Notes: generated from the letters alone by a model not told the origin. Counted from the first letter of the stretch, positions 29,900-39,125 are shown. The stretch: DNA of 64,000 nucleotides from Polaromonas sp. YR568 (GCF_900116715.1 NZ_FPBM01000001.1:498784-562783); one strand, 5' to 3'. Made by a program: numbers and translations.

Positions 29900-30808
29900 T
29901 TAATACAGGCATGCAGGCTCAGGCAGCCCGCGCACGCCGGGGCGCAACGCGAACACACCGCCGGCCAGCGGCTGGTCAGATAAGTCGATGCCTTCGGGGC
30001 GTATCGACGTCACGAACAGGGTATCGAGCCCGGCGCCGCCGAAGGCGCACATGGCAGGTTTTTTCACCGGCACGGCCAGCGAACGGTCCAGCTTGCCGGC
30101 CGGTGTGAAACGGTGGATCAGGCCGGCATCGTTGCCGCAGATCCAGTAGCAGCCGTCGGCGTCGACCGCGGCGCCGTCCGGGCGACCGGGCAAGGGGTTC
30201 ATATCGGCAAACACGCGCCGGTTGGACGGCGTGCCGGTTTCGGTGTCGTAGTCAAAGGCCCAGATCGTCTGCACCGAGGGATGCGAGTCCGACAGATACA
30301 TGGTGCGGCCGTCAGGGCTGAAGGCCATGCCGTTGGGCGTGATGAATCCGTCCAGCAGTGTTTTCAGCTGCGCAAGGCCGCTACTATCTTTTTGGTAGCT
30401 GTATACGCTTCCCACACGGGCGCCGGCGGCCATATTCATCAGCATGGTGCCGGCCAGAAAGCGCCCCTGCCGGTCGCAGCGGCCGTCGTTAAAGCGCATG
30501 CCGGGCATGGCATGGGTCACGGCGGCGAGCTGCTTGAAACCCAGCTGGCCACCCGCTTGCGGCGTCAGGCGGAACACGCCGCTTTCCGTGCCGGCGATCC
30601 AGTCCTGCGTGTCGCCCACGGGGGCGACACAGGCCAGCATTTCGGGGGCGGCCCATTCAGTCAGCGCGGCTTCGGCCACGCTCCAGCGGCACAGCCTGCG
30701 TGCCGGAATATCGACCCAGTACAGCGCCTGCTCGGCGGCCCGCCAGACAGGGCTTTCCCCCGTGCCGTTGCGCGCATCCAGAATCAGCTCGACGTGGGAC
30801 TCACTCAT
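29900..30808 (-). CDS. SMP-30/gluconolactonase-family lactonase
   Basis: A 302-residue cytoplasmic six-bladed propeller. Family motifs: GESPVWRAAEQALYWVDI near the start with the metal-binding Glu, MRFNDGRCDRQGRFLAGTM, TPNGMAFSPDGRTMYLSDS and RPDGAAVDADGCYW. Such enzymes hydrolyse aldono- or aldarolactones. Here it would open the lactone made by uronate dehydrogenase, whose gene is immediately upstream. I prefer ATG 30808 because AGGA lies 5 bases before it; ATG 30814 is too close to that site. A stem-loop repeat lies inside the gene on the opposite strand. Confidence 0.92.
   Translation of the reverse strand: MSESHVELILDARNGTGESPVWRAAEQALYWVDIPARRLCRWSVAEAALTEWAAPEMLACVAPVGDTQDWIAGTESGVFRLTPQAGGQLGFKQLAAVTHAMPGMRFNDGRCDRQGRFLAGTMLMNMAAGARVGSVYSYQKDSSGLAQLKTLLDGFITPNGMAFSPDGRTMYLSDSHPSVQTIWAFDYDTETGTPSNRRVFADMNPLPGRPDGAAVDADGCYWICGNDAGLIHRFTPAGKLDRSLAVPVKKPAMCAFGGAGLDTLFVTSIRPEGIDLSDQPLAGGVFALRPGVRGLPEPACLY
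30380..30432 (+). repeat. Comamonadaceae-type stem-loop repeat, copy 3, inside the SMP-30 gene
   Basis: GCTAC-TATCTTTTTG-GTAGC at 30380-30399, then TGTATACGC and CACGGGCGCCGGCGGCC. It is antisense to the lactonase and in frame with it, contributing the segment YSYQKDSSGLAQ. The right boundary is approximate. Confidence 0.6.
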
Positions 30809-30823
30809 GCTCATCCTGGCTGC

Positions 30824-31633
30824 TCAGTCGCCGAAAGGGCCGGCTACGACAAAACCGCCGCCCTGGTACTGGGCGACCGGGTCCTTCAAATCAGGCGCGG
30901 GCGTGCGGGCGTAGACGGCCTCGCGGAAGATGTCGGAGCTGTCTTGCGGCACATAGCCGATATGGCGCGCGCGGCTGTTGTCCCACCAGGTCACGGCGTT
31001 ATTGGACATGCCGAACACAATGCTGTGGCCCAGCACCGGCGTGGTGAGGCAGGCGGTAATCAGGCGGTGCAGGTCGTCAAAGCTCAGCCAGGTCGCCAGC
31101 ATGCGGCGGTCTTTGGGCTCGGCAAACGAGGAGCCGATGCGCACGCAGGCCGTTTCAATACCGTAGCGGTCAAAGTACAAACGCGAGAGGTCTTCACCGA
31201 AGGCCTTGGACAGGCCGTACATCCCGTCGGGCCGCGGCGGGTGGTCGGCTGTGATGGTCTGGTCCTGGCGGTAAAAACCGGTGACGTGGTTGGAGCTGGC
31301 AAAAACGATGCGCTTGACGCCGCTCTTGCGCGCGGCCTCATATAAGTTATAGGCGCCCAGGATGTTGGCCTGCAGGATGGGGCCAAAAGGGCCTTCCACC
31401 GAGACGCCGCCCAGGTGAACAATCGCGTCCACGCCCTGAACCATGGTGTGCACGGCGGCGGAGTCAGCCAGATCGGCCAAAATCACCTCTTCGTTGGCCG
31501 CAGCCGCGCCGAAAGGCTGCACATCGGACAACCGGAGCACCGAGCAGTTGGCCTTCAGGCGTTCGCGCAAGGCCTTGCCCAAACCGCCGGCGGCGCCGGT
31601 CAGCAGCAGTTTTTCATGAACTTTGATCGTCAT
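30824..31633 (-). CDS. udh: Uronate dehydrogenase
   Basis: A 269-residue extended SDR. It oxidises the C1 of D-galacturonate or D-glucuronate with NAD+ to the aldarolactone. NAD-binding GAAGGLG is near residue 12, HLGGVSVEGPF at about 68-78, and the catalytic Tyr and Lys are in YGLSKAFGEDL. The SSNHVTGFY segment supplies the catalytic Ser region. These match known uronate dehydrogenases of Pseudomonas and Agrobacterium. I chose ATG 31633 over an upstream ATG at 31663. It is the first gene of the leftward operon. Confidence 0.93.
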   Translation of the reverse strand: MTIKVHEKLLLTGAAGGLGKALRERLKANCSVLRLSDVQPFGAAAANEEVILADLADSAAVHTMVQGVDAIVHLGGVSVEGPFGPILQANILGAYNLYEAARKSGVKRIVFASSNHVTGFYRQDQTITADHPPRPDGMYGLSKAFGEDLSRLYFDRYGIETACVRIGSSFAEPKDRRMLATWLSFDDLHRLITACLTTPVLGHSIVFGMSNNAVTWWDNSRARHIGYVPQDSSDIFREAVYARTPAPDLKDPVAQYQGGGFVVAGPFGD

Positions 31634-31720
31634 TTTTTTGAGAAGGGTCCTGTGTAAGCGCAAACACTGGACTTTTTTTTGAAGTTTGTTAAAGTCAACC
31701 TAAACATGCATCAGTTATAG

Positions 31721-31733
31721 GTTGTCTGATGAC
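31721..31733 (+). promoter_or_regulatory. Operator-like motif in the udh/gntR divergent region
   Basis: GTTGTCTGATGAC, in the 144-base region between udh and the GntR gene. It matches GTTGTACGATAAC at 32635-32647, upstream of gudD, at 10 of 13 positions. Half-sites GTTGT / RAC suit a FadR-type GntR dimer. Candidate site for the adjacent regulator. Confidence 0.45.
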
Positions 31734-31777
31734 TAAGAATTCTCGGTTTCGCCCCCTAGCTTGTCAATGGTTTTTTA

Positions 31778-32623
31778 ATGGAATCAAGGAAAACCCCTAG
31801 TCGCCCTGAAGCAGGCCTTACGCCTGCCTTTCACGAGGAGCCGATCCGCGCGCGCCGCCCCCGCGGACTGGTGGGCGAGATCGTCGAAAGCCTGGCCGGC
31901 AGCATCCGGGAAGGCCGCCTGCAGCCGGGCGAAAAGCTGCCGACCGAGGCCGAAATCATGGCCCGCTTCGACGTCAGCCGCACGGTGGTCCGGGAGTCTT
32001 TGTCCAAGCTCCAGGCATCGGGCCTGGTCGAAACCCGGCACGGCATCGGCACTTTTGTGCTGCAGCCGCAGGACGCCGGCAACTTCAGAATCACGGCCGA
32101 AGACTTCGCCACCGTGGCCGATGTGATCTCGGTGCTTGAGCTGCGCATCAGCCTGGAAACCGAGGCGGCCGGCCTCGCCGCCCAGAGGAGAACCCCCGAA
32201 AACCTCAAGGCCATGGAAAACGCCCTGCGCGCCTTCCACGACTCCATCAGCCTGGACTCCGACGCGGTGCCGCCCGACTTCCAGTTTCATATGGAAGTGG
32301 CGCGCTCCACAGGCAACCGGCACTTCGCCGACCTGATGACCTACCTGGGCACCATGATCATTCCGCGCACCCGGGTAAACACCGCGCACAGCGCGCCCGA
32401 GGGCCGTTTCAACTACCTGCAGCGCGTCAACAGCGAGCACGAGAGCATTTACAACGCCATTCGCAGCCAGGACGCCGAAGCCGCCCGCGCGGCCATGCGG
32501 ACCCATCTCTCCAACAGCCGCGAGCGCCTGCGCCGGGGCAACAATGCGCATACCATGCAGCCGCCCGGCGATGGCCCGGACGCGCCGGCAGCCCGCCCCC
32601 TGGGGACAAATCTGGTTGCTTAA
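31778..32623 (+). CDS. GntR-family regulator, FadR subfamily, of the uronate/aldarate genes
   Basis: A 281-residue regulator. The winged helix lies at about residues 30-98 with LPTEAEIMARFDVSRTVVRESLSKLQASGLVETRHGIGTF-like sequence; the C-terminal all-helical FCD domain carries the metal-binding His residues in FQFHMEVARSTGN and NSEHESIYNAI. FadR-type regulators of uronate catabolism usually repress until a pathway intermediate binds. Divergent from udh and 65 bases upstream of gudD, it is well placed to control both. Start ATG 31778 has AAT GGA-rich upstream sequence only. Confidence 0.93.
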   Translation: MESRKTPSRPEAGLTPAFHEEPIRARRPRGLVGEIVESLAGSIREGRLQPGEKLPTEAEIMARFDVSRTVVRESLSKLQASGLVETRHGIGTFVLQPQDAGNFRITAEDFATVADVISVLELRISLETEAAGLAAQRRTPENLKAMENALRAFHDSISLDSDAVPPDFQFHMEVARSTGNRHFADLMTYLGTMIIPRTRVNTAHSAPEGRFNYLQRVNSEHESIYNAIRSQDAEAARAAMRTHLSNSRERLRRGNNAHTMQPPGDGPDAPAARPLGTNLVA

Positions 32624-32634
32624 AACCTCGGTGA

Positions 32635-32647
32635 GTTGTACGATAAC
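32635..32647 (+). promoter_or_regulatory. Operator-like motif upstream of gudD
   Basis: GTTGTACGATAAC, 41 bases before the gudD ATG; second copy of the motif at 31721-31733. If the regulator binds both, the two arms of the pathway respond together. Confidence 0.45.
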
Positions 32648-32688
32648 TGATAAATCACCTTATCAACCATCTACACACACTGACCGGT

Positions 32689-34065
32689 ATGCCCGCTTCC
32701 AAAGCTTCCCCTGCCTCCAGCGTTTCCCCGACCGCCGCCTCCCAAACCCCGCGTATCACCCGTGTGCAGGTGATTCCCGTAGCCGGCCAGGACAGCATGC
32801 TGCTCAATCTGAGCGGCGCCCATGCCCCCTTCTTCACCCGCAACCTGCTGATACTGACCGACAGCTCCGGACGCACCGGCGTGGGCGAAGTGCCGGGCGG
32901 CGAAAAGATCCGCAACACCCTGGAAGACGCGCGTGAGCTGATCGAAGGCCAGTCGATAGGCGCCTGGAACAGCATCCTCAATACCCTGCGCACCAGTTTT
33001 GCCGACCGCGACAGCGGCGGCCGCGGCAACCAGACTTTTGACCTTCGCGTGGCGATCCATGCCGTCACCGCGGTGGAAAGCGCCCTGCTCGACCTGCTGG
33101 GCCAGTTCCTGGGTGTGCCGGTGGCGGCCCTGCTGGGCGACGGCCAGCAGCGCGACTCGGTGGCCATGCTGGGCTACCTCTTTTATATTGCGGACCGCAA
33201 GCAGACGGGCCTGGCCTATGACTCGGCGCCGGATGCCGAAGACGACTGGCTGCGCCTGCGCCATGAGGCTGCCATGGACGCGAAGGGCATCGTGGCGCTG
33301 GCCGAGGCCGCCTACAAGCGCTACGGCTTCAAGGACTTCAAGCTCAAGGGCGGCGTGCTGCGCGGCGACGAAGAAATGGAAGCCATCATCGCGCTGTCGG
33401 AGCGTTTTCCGGACGCGCGCATCACGCTGGACCCGAACGGCGGCTGGCTGCTCAAGGATGCCATCCGCATCTGCCAGGGCCGCGGCGATGTGCTGGCCTA
33501 TGCCGAAGACCCCTGCGGCGCCGAAGGCGTGTTCTCGGGCCGCGAGGTGATGGCCGAGTTCCGCCGCGCCACGGGCCTGCCGACCGCCACTAACATGATC
33601 GCCACCGACTGGCGCGAACTCTCGCACACCATTCACCTGCAGTCGGTCGACATTCCGCTGGCAGACCCGCACTTCTGGACCATGCAAGGCTCAGTCCGCG
33701 TGGCGCAGATCTGCCAGACCTGGGGCCTGACCTGGGGCTCGCACTCCAACAACCATTTCGATGTTTCGCTGGCGATGTTCACGCATGTGGCGGCGGCCGC
33801 GCCGGGCAAGGTAACCGCCATCGACACGCACTGGATCTGGCAGGACGGCCAGCGCCTGACGAAGGCGCCGCTGCAAATCGTGGGCGGCGAAGTCGCCGTG
33901 CCCAAGCAGCCCGGGCTGGGCGTGGAACTGGACATGGCCGAGGTCGAAAAGGCGCATCAGCTCTACCTCAAGCACGGCCTGGGCGCGCGCGACGACGCAA
34001 CCGCCATGCAATACCTGATCCCCGGCTGGAAATTCAACAACAAAATGCCTTGCATGGTTCGATAA
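32689..34065 (+). CDS. gudD: Glucarate dehydratase
   Basis: A 458-residue enolase-superfamily enzyme, normal length for GudD. It dehydrates D-glucarate (from glucuronate via udh) to 5-keto-4-deoxyglucarate. Catalytic residues are visible: Lys218 and Lys220 in FKLKGG, metal ligands Asp248 (LDPNGGW), Glu273 (AEDPCG) and Asn302 (TNMIATDW), and the general base His352 in GSHSNNHFD. The end NNKMPCMVR is also typical. It complements garD, so the cluster can handle both glucarate and galactarate. Confidence 0.96.
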   Translation: MPASKASPASSVSPTAASQTPRITRVQVIPVAGQDSMLLNLSGAHAPFFTRNLLILTDSSGRTGVGEVPGGEKIRNTLEDARELIEGQSIGAWNSILNTLRTSFADRDSGGRGNQTFDLRVAIHAVTAVESALLDLLGQFLGVPVAALLGDGQQRDSVAMLGYLFYIADRKQTGLAYDSAPDAEDDWLRLRHEAAMDAKGIVALAEAAYKRYGFKDFKLKGGVLRGDEEMEAIIALSERFPDARITLDPNGGWLLKDAIRICQGRGDVLAYAEDPCGAEGVFSGREVMAEFRRATGLPTATNMIATDWRELSHTIHLQSVDIPLADPHFWTMQGSVRVAQICQTWGLTWGSHSNNHFDVSLAMFTHVAAAAPGKVTAIDTHWIWQDGQRLTKAPLQIVGGEVAVPKQPGLGVELDMAEVEKAHQLYLKHGLGARDDATAMQYLIPGWKFNNKMPCMVR

Positions 34066-34301
34066 GTTCAGCAGGGGCTTTTTCGGGAAGTTAGAGGCTC
34101 CCGAAGGCCTTCTCCAACGGGCTTTTCGACAGGACTTTTGGCCCAGCCAGGCGCACCGGGGGCGGTATACCCCGGCACGCTTTTTCCGGTGCGGTGTTCC
34201 GCACCCCCGATACCCACGCGCACTGTTGGCGGCTCGCGTTATCCCGGGATGGCGGGATAACCGGATCGCCGGCCCAAGACAAACACAGGAGACAAGACAC
34301 C

Positions 34302-35285
34302 ATGAAACGCCGCTCCCTCATCCAGTCCGCGCTTGCGGGCGCCACTTTGCCCGTGCTGGCACTGCCCGCCTGGGCGCAAGGCGCCTGGCCCGCCGGCAAG
34401 ACCGTCACCATTGTTGTGCCCTTCCCCCCAGGCGGCTCCACCGACATGGTGGCGCGTGCGCTGGCGCTGCAACTGCAGACCAAACTGGGCGGCACGTTTG
34501 TGGTCGACAACCGGCCCGGCGCCACCGGCACCATAGGCACCGGCCAGGTCAAGCGCGCGGCGCCCGACGGCTACACGCTGCTGGTGTCTTCGCTGGGCGC
34601 TTTTGTCGTCACGCCGCATCTGCTCAAAAGCGTGCCCTACGACGCCACCAAAGACTTCGACTACATCAGCGTGCCGGTGCAAGCCCCGAATGTGCTGGTC
34701 GCCAATGTGGCGCGGCCCGAGCGCACGGTGGACGACGTGCTGGCGCTGCTGCGCAAGACACCGGGCAAGGTCTCGTTTGCCAGCTCGGGCAACGGTTCGT
34801 CCGACCACCTCTCGGCCGAGTTGTTCTGGCAGCAATCCAAAACCGAAGGCGTGCACGTGCCCTACAAGGGCGGCTCACCGGCCGTCAACGACCTGCTGGG
34901 CAACCAGGTGGACTTCTCTTTCCAGAACGTCAATGCCGTGCTGCCGCACATCCGCGGCGGCAAGCTGCGCGCCATCGCCGTCACCGGCGACAAACGCTCG
35001 CCCGTGTTGCCTGATGTGCCCACGCTGGCTGAAGCTGGTGTGAAAGGCGCGGAGGTTTATTCATGGCAAGGCATGGCCGCACCCAAAGGTCTGCCGGCCG
35101 CGACGAAAAAGATTCTGAGCGATGCAGTGATTGCCGCCATGCAGGACGCCGACATGAAAAAACGCATGCTCGACCAGGGGCTGGAGATCGTCGCCAGCAC
35201 GCCGGAAGAGTTCACTGCCTTCCAGCTGCGCGAGTGGGCACGCTGGAAGACCTTGATAGAAACGCGCCGCATCACCGCCGACTGA
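34302..35285 (+). CDS. Bug/TctC family solute-binding protein (first of tandem pair)
   Basis: A 327-residue periplasmic protein with signal [13 protein letters not shown] ending near AWAQG. Family motifs: [57 protein letters not shown]. No membrane partner is nearby. The ribosome site and first codons (CAGGAGACAAGACA..ATGAAACGCCG) are almost the same as those of the next gene, a sign of tandem duplication. Ligand unknown; the position after gudD suggests an aldarate-related acid. Confidence 0.93.
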   Translation: MKRRSLIQSALAGATLPVLALPAWAQGAWPAGKTVTIVVPFPPGGSTDMVARALALQLQTKLGGTFVVDNRPGATGTIGTGQVKRAAPDGYTLLVSSLGAFVVTPHLLKSVPYDATKDFDYISVPVQAPNVLVANVARPERTVDDVLALLRKTPGKVSFASSGNGSSDHLSAELFWQQSKTEGVHVPYKGGSPAVNDLLGNQVDFSFQNVNAVLPHIRGGKLRAIAVTGDKRSPVLPDVPTLAEAGVKGAEVYSWQGMAAPKGLPAATKKILSDAVIAAMQDADMKKRMLDQGLEIVASTPEEFTAFQLREWARWKTLIETRRITAD

Positions 35286-35337
35286 AACGATGCTTCCCAA
35301 GACAAACCGTTCCACCAAGATCAGGAGACAAGACATC

Positions 35338-36318
35338 ATGAAACGCCGTTCCCTCATTCATTCCGCAGTTGCCGTCGCCGCCTTGTCGGTACTTGGCCTT
35401 CCGGCCATGGCGCAAGACAAATGGCCCAGCAAGCCCATCACCTACATCGTGCCCTTCCCCGCCGGCGGCACCACCGACATCCTGGGCCGGCTCATCGGCC
35501 AGAAGCTTGGCCCGGTGCTGGGCACCACCATCGTGATCGACAACAAGGGCGGCGCGGGCGGCGGCATCGGCTCCGAAGTGGCCGCACGCGCGCCTGCCGA
35601 CGGCTACACCCTGGTGGGCGGCACGGTCAGCTCGCACGCCATCAATGTGAGCCTTTACCCCAAGCTGGGTTATGACCCGGTCAAATCGTTTTCGCCGGTG
35701 GTGCTGATCGGCTCCAACCCGGTCGTTCTGGTGGTCGGCGCCAACAGCCCCTACAAAACATTGCAAGACGTGTTGGCCGCCGCCAAAGCCAAACCCAAAA
35801 CCATTTCATCAGCGTCGGCGGGCAGTGGCACCTCACAACACCTCTCGCTGGAGCTGCTGGGCTTCAAGTCGGGCACGCAGTTCATCCATGTGCCCTACAA
35901 GGGCAGCGGCCCCGCGATCCAGGACGTGATCGGCGGTCAGGTCGACATGATGTTCGACACGACCGTGGTGGCGGGCCCGCACATCCAGAGCGGCAAGGTG
36001 CGAGCGCTGGCCGTCACATCGGCCAAGCGCCTGGAGTCCATGCCCAATGTGCCCACCGTGGCCGAGTCCGGCGTGCCGGGTTTCGAGGTCACGTCGTGGC
36101 AAGGTATTTTTGTGCCGGCCGGCACGCCCAAACCCATCATCGACAAACTGCATGACGAGATCCTGAAAATCATTGCGCAGCCCGAGATGCAGGAGCGGCT
36201 GAAGGGCCTGGGCATGCAGCCCACACCGTTGACGACCGCAGAGGTCACGGCCTTCCAGAAAGCCGAAGTCGAAAAATGGGCGCAGGTGATCAAGGCGGCC
36301 AACGTCAAACTCGACTAA
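35338..36318 (+). CDS. Bug/TctC family solute-binding protein (second of tandem pair)
   Basis: A 326-residue paralogue of the preceding protein with signal MKRRSLIHSAVAVAAL ending near AMAQD. It carries ITYIVPFPAGGTTDILGRLIG, NKGGAGGGIGSE, PADGYTLVGG and IHVPYKGSGPAIQD. Sequence beyond the leader has diverged, so the two may bind different acids. The stop is 3 bases before the next ATG, so it is co-transcribed with the oxidoreductase. Confidence 0.93.
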   Translation: MKRRSLIHSAVAVAALSVLGLPAMAQDKWPSKPITYIVPFPAGGTTDILGRLIGQKLGPVLGTTIVIDNKGGAGGGIGSEVAARAPADGYTLVGGTVSSHAINVSLYPKLGYDPVKSFSPVVLIGSNPVVLVVGANSPYKTLQDVLAAAKAKPKTISSASAGSGTSQHLSLELLGFKSGTQFIHVPYKGSGPAIQDVIGGQVDMMFDTTVVAGPHIQSGKVRALAVTSAKRLESMPNVPTVAESGVPGFEVTSWQGIFVPAGTPKPIIDKLHDEILKIIAQPEMQERLKGLGMQPTPLTTAEVTAFQKAEVEKWAQVIKAANVKLD

Positions 36319-36321
36319 AGA

Positions 36322-37377
36322 ATGCAGAGCTCTCAACGGCTGCGCCTGGCCGTCATAGGCGCCGGACTGGGTTCGGCGCCTCATTTCCGCAGTTTGCAAG
36401 ATCTCGCCGGCATCGCCGAGCTTGTGTATGTGTATGGACGAAATGCCGGGCGGCTGGCAGGCGTGCAGCTGCCCGACGGCGCGCGCCGGACCACGCGCCT
36501 TGAAGACGTCCTGGAAGATGCCAGCGTGAAAGCTGTGCTCGTGCTCACACCGCCCAACGCGCACCTGGAGATGGTGCAGCGCGTGGCCCGTGCGGGCAAA
36601 CATGTGCTGGTTGAAAAGCCGCTGGAGATAGACCTGAACCGCGCCAATGCGCTGGTGCAGGCCTGCGACGACGCCGGCGTGACGCTCGCCGTCATGCTGC
36701 AGCACCGGCTGCGCGAAGCCGCCATGAACCTGCGCGCGCTGATCGCTTCAGGCGAACTGGGCGAGCTGGTCAGCGCCGCTGCTTTCGTGCGCTGGTGGCG
36801 GCCGCAAAGTTACTACGACGAGCCGGGCCGCGGCACCTTGGCCAGAGACGGCGGCGGTGTGCTGATCACACAGGCCATCCACACGCTGGATTTACTGCTC
36901 AACCTCATCGGCATGCCGGAGCGCGTGACAGGCATCGCAAGCACCAGCGCCGTGCACCGCATGGAGGGAGAAGACACGGCGGCCGCGCTGCTGCAATACG
37001 GCAACGGCGCCGTGGCCGTGGTGCAGGTCACCACGGCGGCCTACCCCGGATTTGCGGAGCGCATCGAACTCAACTTCAGCCGCGGAACCGCGACGCTTGA
37101 AGGCGGTGAAATGCAGGCGGCATTTCACAACGGCAAGACAGCCATCGTGGGCGCGCGCCAGGCCTCGGGCGGCGGCGCCGACCCGATGGCGTTCGATCAT
37201 GCCGCCCATCGGGCCGTGCTGGAAGACTTTATCCATGCGGTGCAGAATGGTTCGGCGCCGGCTGTCACCGGCCGTTCGGCATTGGGGGTGCAGCAGGTGA
37301 TTGAAGCCATCATGGCGTCGTCCAAAGCAGGCAGTGCCGTACAGATTTATCCGTCCACGCGCATCCCGGTGATGTAG
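36322..37377 (+). CDS. Gfo/Idh/MocA family oxidoreductase
   Basis: A 351-residue NAD(P)-dependent dehydrogenase with the Rossmann motif AVIGAGLGSAPH at about 10-21, the GKHVLVEKPLE motif with the catalytic Lys at about 92-102, and a C-terminal GFO/IDH domain (GGVLITQAIHTLDLLLNLIG carries the conserved HxxD-like pair). The family oxidises sugars, inositols or sugar acids. It is translationally coupled to the Bug gene upstream. In this island it may feed another uronic or aldonic acid into the pathway, but the substrate cannot be read. Confidence 0.9.
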   Translation: MQSSQRLRLAVIGAGLGSAPHFRSLQDLAGIAELVYVYGRNAGRLAGVQLPDGARRTTRLEDVLEDASVKAVLVLTPPNAHLEMVQRVARAGKHVLVEKPLEIDLNRANALVQACDDAGVTLAVMLQHRLREAAMNLRALIASGELGELVSAAAFVRWWRPQSYYDEPGRGTLARDGGGVLITQAIHTLDLLLNLIGMPERVTGIASTSAVHRMEGEDTAAALLQYGNGAVAVVQVTTAAYPGFAERIELNFSRGTATLEGGEMQAAFHNGKTAIVGARQASGGGADPMAFDHAAHRAVLEDFIHAVQNGSAPAVTGRSALGVQQVIEAIMASSKAGSAVQIYPSTRIPVM

Positions 37378-37429
37378 CCCGGGTGAGCGCCTACCAACAT
37401 CCAAGGTTTGGACTCAGGGTTTTCCAAGG

Positions 37430-37487
37430 CTTTTAGGCTGCGAGTCCACACGCAGCGGGCGTGAGCAGCTACAAAACTCGTAGCAGC
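37430..37487 (-). repeat. Comamonadaceae-type stem-loop repeat, copy 4
   Basis: GCAGCTAC-AAAACTC-GTAGCAGC at 37465-37487 is a near-perfect inverted repeat. On the minus strand it continues GCTGCTCACGCCCGCTGCG and GCCTAAAAGCC, matching the order in the dnaG copy. It sits in the 201-base gap before the winged-helix gene, which holds no other feature I can support. Confidence 0.6.
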
Positions 37488-37578
37488 CAGGAATTTACGT
37501 TATATTTGGGCGCAAGCGAATAGAAGCTTTTTGCTTAACAACCACCTGTGACCAATTTGTGACCGAGGAGATAACCTG

Positions 37579-37887
37579 ATGAGCGCCAAAGAAAATGCAG
37601 CGGTAGGCCAATTGCTTGAACTGCTGGAAGCACGCTATGCCCTTCGCGTGCTGTGGGCCCTGAAAGACGGCCATCCCCAGACGTTCCGCCTCCTGCAAGA
37701 CAGCATCGGCAGCATCACTCCCAACACCCTGAACACCCGCATCAAAGAACTGCGCGCAGCCGGCCTGCTGTCCCACGGCAGCGACGGCTACACCGTCACC
37801 TCGCTGGGCGCTGACCTGCTCAAGCGCCTGAATGAACTGCAGGCATTTGCCGGCAAGTGGGCGTTGAGCCAAACCAAGAAAAAGTAA
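37579..37887 (+). CDS. Small winged-helix transcriptional regulator (HxlR-like)
   Basis: A 102-residue protein that is essentially one winged helix. LEARYALRVLWALKDG and FRLLQDSIGSITPNTLNTRIKELRAAGLL follow the HxlR pattern (the recognition helix around TPNTLNTRIKEL), and the wing is SHGSDGYTVTSLG. It lacks the N-terminal Cys typical of HxlR redox sensors. GAGGAG precedes ATG 37579. It is a single gene ended by a perfect terminator; targets unknown. Confidence 0.85.
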   Translation: MSAKENAAVGQLLELLEARYALRVLWALKDGHPQTFRLLQDSIGSITPNTLNTRIKELRAAGLLSHGSDGYTVTSLGADLLKRLNELQAFAGKWALSQTKKK

Positions 37888-37930
37888 ATATTTCCTTTCG
37901 CTGGATTCGCCGGATTCACCGGCTTCCAAC

Positions 37931-37962
37931 AAAAAAAGCGACCTCGAGAGGTCGCTTTTTTG
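37931..37962. terminator. Bidirectional intrinsic terminator
   Basis: Perfect hairpin GCGACCTC-GA-GAGGTCGC flanked by A7 and T6, between the convergent winged-helix and Bug genes, so it can stop both transcripts. Confidence 0.92.
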
Positions 37963-37986
37963 TTGCCCGTGAAATTCGCTGCGGTG

Positions 37987-38994
37987 TCAGTCGACCGATG
38001 CGCCGGAACGTTTCACCGCATCACCCCACAACGTCATGTTGGCTGCGATGTGTTTGGCCAGCTCTTCGGGCGTGCCGGGCGCCACTTCTGCGCCGCGTGA
38101 TTGCAGCTGCGCGCGCAGCTCCGGGTCGGCCAGCGCTTTGTGGATCGCATCGTTCAGCCGGTTGACGATGGGCCGCGGCGTTCCGGCCGGAACAAAAATC
38201 GCGTCCCATGCGCTGACATCAAAACCCGGCAGGCCGGACTCGGCGATGGTCGGCACATCGGGCCAGCCCGCCACGCGCGTGGCTGTCGTCACCGCCAGCG
38301 GTTTGACACGGCCGCTTTTGGCCTGTGGCGCGGCGTTGGGCATCACTTCAATCATCATGTCGACCTGCCCACCCATCAGGTCCGTCATGGCCTGCGCGCC
38401 GCCGCGATAGGGAATGTGCACCACCGCCAGGCCCGCGCGCGACTTGTAGATCTCGCCGGCCAGGTGGGACGTGGTGCCGTTGCCGGCAGAGCCAAAGGTG
38501 TACTTGCCCGGGTTGGCCTTGAGCAGCTTGGTGAGCTCGGCCATGGAATTGACCTGCAGCGTGGGCCGCACCACCACCATGGCCGCGATGCGGGTGAGCT
38601 GGCTCACCGGTTCGAAGTCACGCACGGCGTTAAAGCCTGGCGACTTGTAGATCGCATGGTTGATGGCGTGCGTGCCGTTGGTGCCGTAGAGCAAGGTGTA
38701 GCCGTCGGCCGGCGCCTTGGCGGCAGTGGCGCTGCCCAGGTTGCCGCCGGCGCCGCCCAGGTTTTCCACCACGATGGGCTGGCCCAGCTCTTTGGCCGCG
38801 CGCAGCATGACCAGCCGCGCCAGGATGTCGCCGCCACCGCCGGCCGGAAACGGAACAATCAGCTTGATGGGTTTATTGGGATAGGTGGCGGGGGCCTGCG
38901 CCTGGGCGGCCGGGGCCATCAGCGCCACCAATACCAGGGCGAAGGCGCTAGCGCTGGCCAGCAGGCGCCGGGAAGTCAAACGGGGCGGGTTCAT
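37987..38994 (-). CDS. Bug/TctC family solute-binding protein, divergent from a GntR regulator
   Basis: A 335-residue periplasmic protein with a long signal (SRRLLASASAFALVLVALMA..AQAQ). Motifs: IKLIVPFPAGGGGDILARLVM, NLGGAGGNLGSATAAK, PADGYTLLYGTNG and VHIPYRGGAQAMTD. ATG 38994 follows CACAGGAGACACG; an upstream ATG at 39066 is less likely. It faces the GntR gene across 186 bases with two palindromic operators, so it is probably controlled by that regulator. Confidence 0.93.
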   Translation of the reverse strand: MNPPRLTSRRLLASASAFALVLVALMAPAAQAQAPATYPNKPIKLIVPFPAGGGGDILARLVMLRAAKELGQPIVVENLGGAGGNLGSATAAKAPADGYTLLYGTNGTHAINHAIYKSPGFNAVRDFEPVSQLTRIAAMVVVRPTLQVNSMAELTKLLKANPGKYTFGSAGNGTTSHLAGEIYKSRAGLAVVHIPYRGGAQAMTDLMGGQVDMMIEVMPNAAPQAKSGRVKPLAVTTATRVAGWPDVPTIAESGLPGFDVSAWDAIFVPAGTPRPIVNRLNDAIHKALADPELRAQLQSRGAEVAPGTPEELAKHIAANMTLWGDAVKRSGASVD

Positions 38995-39073
38995 CGTGTC
39001 TCCTGTGGAATGCAGTGGAAATGGGGGCGTATTTCGCTGATACGCTGCCAGCAAATACTTAGTCATCTTACAT

Positions 39074-39087
39074 TATTGCGCGCAATA
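39074..39087 (+). promoter_or_regulatory. GntR-type palindromic operator 1
   Basis: TATTGCGCGCAATA, a perfect 14-bp palindrome between the Bug and GntR genes. Confidence 0.65.
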
Positions 39088-39125
39088 GCCCACGCAATCA
39101 CCTTGTAAACCCTGATATTGACACA

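Noticed and set aside
31678..31700. T-rich run near udh start as a terminator
   Set aside because: No GC-rich stem precedes it in either direction; it is simply AT-rich promoter DNA in the divergent region.
34083..34106. Inverted repeat TTCGGGA/TCCCGAA after gudD as an intrinsic terminator
   Set aside because: The stem is followed by neither T-run on the plus strand nor on the minus strand, so termination is not supported.
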